9,939 bases of DNA, taken from contig SHZG01000082.1 in NCBI GenBank assembly GCA_009692395.1, forward strand, positions 1-9,939, given 5' to 3'. This DNA comes from Methylococcales bacterium. GTDB lineage: Bacteria > Pseudomonadota > Gammaproteobacteria > Methylococcales > Methylomonadaceae. Made by a program: the position numbers and the translations under genes. Under the pieces are notes generated by a model. That model made no database searches. It saw nothing but the letters and a program-made list of their open reading frames with translations, and was not told where the DNA came from. Below, piece by piece: positions 7,463 to 9,939 of this stretch (position 1 is its first letter; every line of letters starts with the position of its first letter).

Positions 7463-8787
7463 TGGCTATTCGTTTATTAGGTTTACTGTTGTTCGTGTTC
7501 AGTTCTATGACTATGGCAGCGGCAAAAATTGACAGCTGGCAAACGCCACAAGGTAGCCGCGTGTATTATGTGCGCACTGAAGGTTTGCCGATGGTTGATA
7601 TTCAAGTGAGTTTTGATGCAGGTGCGGCGCGTGACGGTCAACAGTTTGGGGTTGCGGCTCTCACAGCGGCGTTACTCGATACAGGTGCGGGACAATGGAA
7701 CGCCGATGCTATCGCACAACGTTTTGAAAGTGTTGGCGCGTTGTTTGATGCCAGTGCATCCACCGATATGGCAACGCTGTCATTACGCACCTTGACTGAT
7801 AAAGCCTTGTTTGATAAGTCGCTGGACACCATGCAGACGATTTTAACCAAGCCCAGTTTTAAAGAAGCGGATTTTAAACGGGAAAAAAATAGAACGCTTG
7901 CAGGCTTAAAGCAACAAGAGGAATCACCTGCCGCTCTGGGCAGTATTGCGTTTAGCAAAGCACTGTACAACACGCACCCTTACGGACACCAGACTGCGGG
8001 CAATCTTAAAACCATCGCTGCCCTTAAAGCCGCTGATTTACAAACGTTTTATAAAACCTATTATGTCGCCGCGAATGCCATCGTCGTTATTGTCGGTGAT
8101 GTCTCTAAAGAACAAGCTGAACAAACCGCGCTGTTATTGGTGAAAGATTTACCCACAGGTAAAAAACCAGAAGCCTTATCTGATGTCGTGATACCCACAA
8201 CAGCCAGTCAACAACACATTGAATTTCCCTCCACACAAACTCATGTTGCAGTCGGCTTACCTGTCACTTATCGTAAAGACCCCGATTATTATAATTTGTA
8301 CATCGGTAATCATATTCTGGGTGGTAGCGGTTTAGTATCGAAATTATTTGATGAAGTGCGTGAACAACGTGGCTTGGCTTACAGTGCCAGTAGTTCAATG
8401 ACACCCCTATTAAAATCTGGGCCATTTACCGCAGGACTACAAACGCGTAACGATCAAACGAAACAGGCGGTGGAAGTGTTAAACAACACCCTCAGCGATT
8501 TCGTCACTCAAGGTCCCACTGAAGCGGAACTCACAGCGGCGAAGAAAAACATCATCGGTGGTTTTCCCATGCGTTTTGATACCAATAAAAAACTGGCTAA
8601 CTACGTTGGTATGATTGGTTTTTATGAAATGCCCTTGGATTATCTGGATACGTTTCAACAAAAAATCGAAGCAACCACCATTGCCACGATTACCGATGCA
8701 TTTAAACGTCGTGTTAATTTAAACGCCTTACAAACAGTGACCGTCGGCAAAACAGAAGTGGCAGTGGACGTAAAAAGTGCAAAATAA
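7462..8787 (+). CDS. M16 family protein, non-catalytic partner subunit, exported
   Basis: This 441-residue homologue of the preceding peptidase lacks the zinc site. At the position of HxxEH it reads GVAALTAALLDTG (63-75), with A66, A69 and A70 replacing the His, Glu and His. It keeps the C-lobe element EQRGLAYS (301-308), the Arg/Tyr region that contacts substrate in M16 enzymes. This split of tasks is known for bacterial M16B heterodimers and for the two subunits of mitochondrial processing peptidase. The N-terminus MAIRLLGLLLFVFSSMTMAAA is a clear signal peptide with probable cleavage near residues 20-21, so both partners should meet outside the cytoplasm. The gene starts on the stop codon of its partner and its last 11 bases overlap rsmD. 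Loss of the zinc ligands is a family feature here and not decay, because the frame is intact and the C-lobe motif conserved. Confidence 0.92.
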   Translation: MAIRLLGLLLFVFSSMTMAAAKIDSWQTPQGSRVYYVRTEGLPMVDIQVSFDAGAARDGQQFGVAALTAALLDTGAGQWNADAIAQRFESVGALFDASASTDMATLSLRTLTDKALFDKSLDTMQTILTKPSFKEADFKREKNRTLAGLKQQEESPAALGSIAFSKALYNTHPYGHQTAGNLKTIAALKAADLQTFYKTYYVAANAIVVIVGDVSKEQAEQTALLLVKDLPTGKKPEALSDVVIPTTASQQHIEFPSTQTHVAVGLPVTYRKDPDYYNLYIGNHILGGSGLVSKLFDEVREQRGLAYSASSSMTPLLKSGPFTAGLQTRNDQTKQAVEVLNNTLSDFVTQGPTEAELTAAKKNIIGGFPMRFDTNKKLANYVGMIGFYEMPLDYLDTFQQKIEATTIATITDAFKRRVNLNALQTVTVGKTEVAVDVKSAK

Positions 8788-9331
8788 ACTCAATATTATC
8801 GGCGGTAACTGGCGCAGTCGTAAAATTAGCTTTGAAGACGTAGAAGGCTTAAGACCGACACCTGCCAGAGTACGCGAGACTTTATTTAACTGGCTGCACT
8901 ACGATATTATCGGTAGTCACTGTTTGGATTTATACGCTGGCAGTGGCGCGTTGAGTTTTGAAGCAGCCTCGCGGGGCGCAAAGCGCGTCGTGCAGGTGGA
9001 AAATAATGCTATCGCCTGTCGGAATTTAAAAGCCAACGCACTGGCATTAGGCGCGGAGCAAATAAAAATTGTTCAGTCTGAGGTGTTTCGCTATTTAGCA
9101 GGTGATGCGGAAACTTTTAATCTGGTCTTTATTGATCCACCGTTTAAATTAAACCTAGCGGCGCAAACCTGCCAATGGTTAGAAGATAAAGGCTGGTTAG
9201 CCAAACACGCGAAAATTTATGTCGAAACTGAGCGTAGCTGTCAACTTGAAGCCCTGCCCGAAAACTGGCGATTATTGAAACAAAAAACTGCGGGTGAAGT
9301 GATGTATCATTTATTTGAACGGGTGATATAA
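8777..9331 (+). CDS. rsmD: 16S rRNA (guanine(966)-N2)-methyltransferase RsmD
   Basis: It transfers a methyl group from S-adenosylmethionine to N2 of G966 of 16S rRNA during small-subunit assembly, in the cytoplasm. The 184 residues compare with 198 in E. coli. Visible motifs are IIGGNWRSRK (7-16), LRPTPARVRETLFNWL (25-40, a family signature), the SAM-binding loop DLYAGSGA (51-58), the acidic end of the next strand VQVE (72-75), and the catalytic DPPF (120-123). The start is a GTG at 8777, since an in-frame TAA lies at 8771-8773 and no ATG occurs before the conserved IIGG. The start is inside the preceding M16 gene, giving an 11-base overlap and no good Shine-Dalgarno site (GGACG at 8766-8770 is the best), so translation probably depends on ribosomes finishing the M16 gene. 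In many relatives coaD follows rsmD; here it does not. Confidence 0.95.
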   Translation: MQNKLNIIGGNWRSRKISFEDVEGLRPTPARVRETLFNWLHYDIIGSHCLDLYAGSGALSFEAASRGAKRVVQVENNAIACRNLKANALALGAEQIKIVQSEVFRYLAGDAETFNLVFIDPPFKLNLAAQTCQWLEDKGWLAKHAKIYVETERSCQLEALPENWRLLKQKTAGEVMYHLFERVI

Positions 9332-9348
9332 AAACGATAAAACTTGAT

Positions 9349-9392
9349 AAAAAAAAGTCGTACAAACCCTGTTCAAGAACAGGGTTTGTACG
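9349..9392 (-). terminator. Strong intrinsic terminator for the minus-strand CCDC90-like gene, possibly bidirectional
   Basis: Bases 9359-9374 pair perfectly with 9377-9392, leaving AA between the arms; in practice about 15 bp with a CAAG loop. On the minus strand the stem is followed after two bases by eight T (the A run 9349-9356), which is a textbook terminator for the converging minus-strand gene. On the plus strand only a broken T-rich stretch follows (9400-9410), so it would stop rsmD transcripts less well. The arm facing the minus-strand gene begins 20 bases past its TAG at 9413-9415. Confidence 0.85.
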
Positions 9393-9412
9393 CCGTTAGC
9401 GTTTATTTTCAG

Positions 9413-9721
9413 CTAAATATGAGCCGTCAGCTTCAGTATCAAGACGGCAATAATGGCAGTTTGTAATATAGCAGTACCTAGAACGACCGTAACCATTCAA
9501 CGCTGTAGCTCCGATTTAGTCTGTTCAATTTTTAACTGTAGCGACGTGTCCATTTCTTTTAAATCGCGTTTGGTTGCTAACTCCTCCAGCTTTGCCAACT
9601 CAATTTTAGCGACTGCCTTGGTAAGTGCTTCGGCTGTTTTTTCAGCTAAACCGCTTTCTACCAATTCAACATAAAAAGCGTGCGTATCAAACATGACATT
9701 GCACTCATTTTTTATGCTCAT
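9413..9721 (-). pseudogene. DUF1640/CCDC90-like coiled-coil membrane protein interrupted by an in-frame TGA
   Basis: The minus-strand frame from ATG 9721 encodes 74 residues and meets TGA at 9497-9499. The head FDTHAFYVELVESGLAEKTA, followed by an amphipathic helix and ELATKRDLKEMD, is typical of small bacterial proteins of the DUF1640 (CCDC90-like) family, which end in one transmembrane helix. Reading on in the same frame past the TGA gives 27 more residues, MVTVVLGTAILQTAIIAVLI then LKLTAHI, stopping at TAG 9413-9415: exactly the missing membrane helix. As I recall the family, a Trp often follows this Arg (…RW[VM]), so TGG to TGA is the simplest cause. The family's usual start resembles the internal ATG at 9692-9694 (MFDTH), so the true N-terminus is uncertain. 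A truncated product would be a soluble coiled coil without anchor. Function in bacteria is poorly known. The minus-strand terminator lies just after the TAG. Alternatives are a functional 74-residue protein, read-through, or a sequencing error. Confidence 0.72.
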
Positions 9722-9743
9722 GTTCGCTTAAATTCTTTGATTT

Positions 9744-9772
9744 ACTGTACGAGTTATTGTTTGGCTTTCCAA
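9744..9772 (-). promoter_or_regulatory. Weak candidate promoter for the CCDC90-like gene
   Basis: On the minus strand TTGGAA (9772-9767) and TACAGT (9749-9744) are separated by exactly 17 bases, each matching the sigma-70 consensus at four of six positions. The -10 box ends 22 bases before ATG 9721. The match is modest and could be chance, but the position is right and the stretch is not coding. Confidence 0.25.
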
Positions 9773-9793
9773 CAACCAAGTGTACTCACCTTT

Positions 9794-9939
9794 GGTAGTG
9801 GGTTAAATCTGTGATGATAGATTAAAATCACGGGCAGAATAAAATCACACTTACCTAAAAGACCTTATGAGCTGCTACCAAGAAATCACCTGTCCATTCT
9901 GTAAAAGTAACCAGATTGGCAAGTCAGGACGCAATGCAA
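9794..9939 (+). mobile_element. Left part of an IS1-like insertion sequence, continuing beyond the window
   Basis: A transposase-type reading frame opens at 9867. Upstream, GGTAGTGGGTTAAATCTG starting at 9794 resembles the GGTRRTG-type tips of IS1-family elements, about 70 bases before the first start codon, as in IS1. The boundary is inferred: the other end and any target duplication lie outside. The insertion sits about 22 bases upstream of the candidate -35 box of the CCDC90-like gene. Confidence 0.5.
9867..9939 (+). CDS. IS1-type transposase (InsA-like), N-terminal fragment
   Basis: ATG 9867 opens 24 codons up to the window edge. The peptide MSCYQEITCPFCKSNQIGKS carries a CPxC zinc-finger half followed by a short I-x-K-x-G-R-N segment. 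IS1 InsA proteins and related transposases begin this way, with the second CxxC pair expected about 15 residues further on, outside the window. ISL3-type or other zinc-ribbon transposases have similar starts, so the family is probable but not certain. AAAAGA at 9857-9862 could serve as a weak ribosome binding site. Confidence 0.6.
   Translation, partial: MSCYQEITCPFCKSNQIGKSGRNA

Noticed and set aside
9453..9674. Plus-strand frame of 73 codons opposite the CCDC90-like gene
   Set aside because: The minus-strand reading gives a family-like coiled coil plus membrane helix; the plus-strand reading is Ser-rich with no family features.
1..9939. CRISPR array, tRNA, rRNA or riboswitch
   Set aside because: No regularly spaced direct repeats, cloverleaf-like segments or rRNA-like stretches were seen; the non-coding gaps are short.

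Overview
The window looks like a chromosomal segment of a gammaproteobacterium with a moderate to low G+C content. The evidence is RsmD of the Escherichia/Pseudomonas type and an M16-M16-rsmD gene order resembling that known from Pseudomonas. The lineage cannot be fixed further by eye; a relative of the Methylococcales or Thiotrichales is a guess. Coding is dense, with one-base TAATG overlaps between partner genes. All intact chromosomal genes are on the plus strand and end in TAA.

Layout. Bases 1-~146 are the 3' end of an IS4-family insertion sequence. Next to it lies a 5'-truncated phospholipase D-like (HKD) gene (178-921), clearly more A/T-rich than its neighbours and closed by a hairpin at 963-989. 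Bases 1061-6027 hold sbcD-sbcC, the two subunits of the SbcCD (Mre11-Rad50-type) nuclease, overlapping by one base. Bases 6107-9331 hold three tightly coupled genes: a catalytic M16 zinc peptidase, a non-catalytic M16 partner, and rsmD, the 16S rRNA guanine-N2 methyltransferase, which starts at a GTG inside the preceding gene. A strong hairpin (9359-9392) separates rsmD from a short minus-strand gene of the DUF1640/CCDC90 family. Its reading frame is cut by a TGA just before the C-terminal membrane helix. From about 9794 another insertion sequence begins, apparently IS1-like, and it runs off the window.

How the genes work together. SbcD (nuclease) and SbcC (ATPase with zinc hook) form one complex that opens and cleaves hairpins and blocked DNA ends. 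The two M16 proteins are both predicted to be exported and probably form a heterodimer, one subunit carrying the zinc site and the other the substrate-contacting Arg/Tyr region. rsmD is housekeeping and appears to share their transcript and translation. Both edges carry IS elements, and the gene next to each IS is damaged: the PLD gene has lost its 5' end and the CCDC90-like gene has an internal stop. I see no CRISPR array, tRNA, rRNA or convincing novel multi-gene system. The most informative oddity is the single nonsense codon that separates the coiled coil from its membrane anchor in the CCDC90-like gene.
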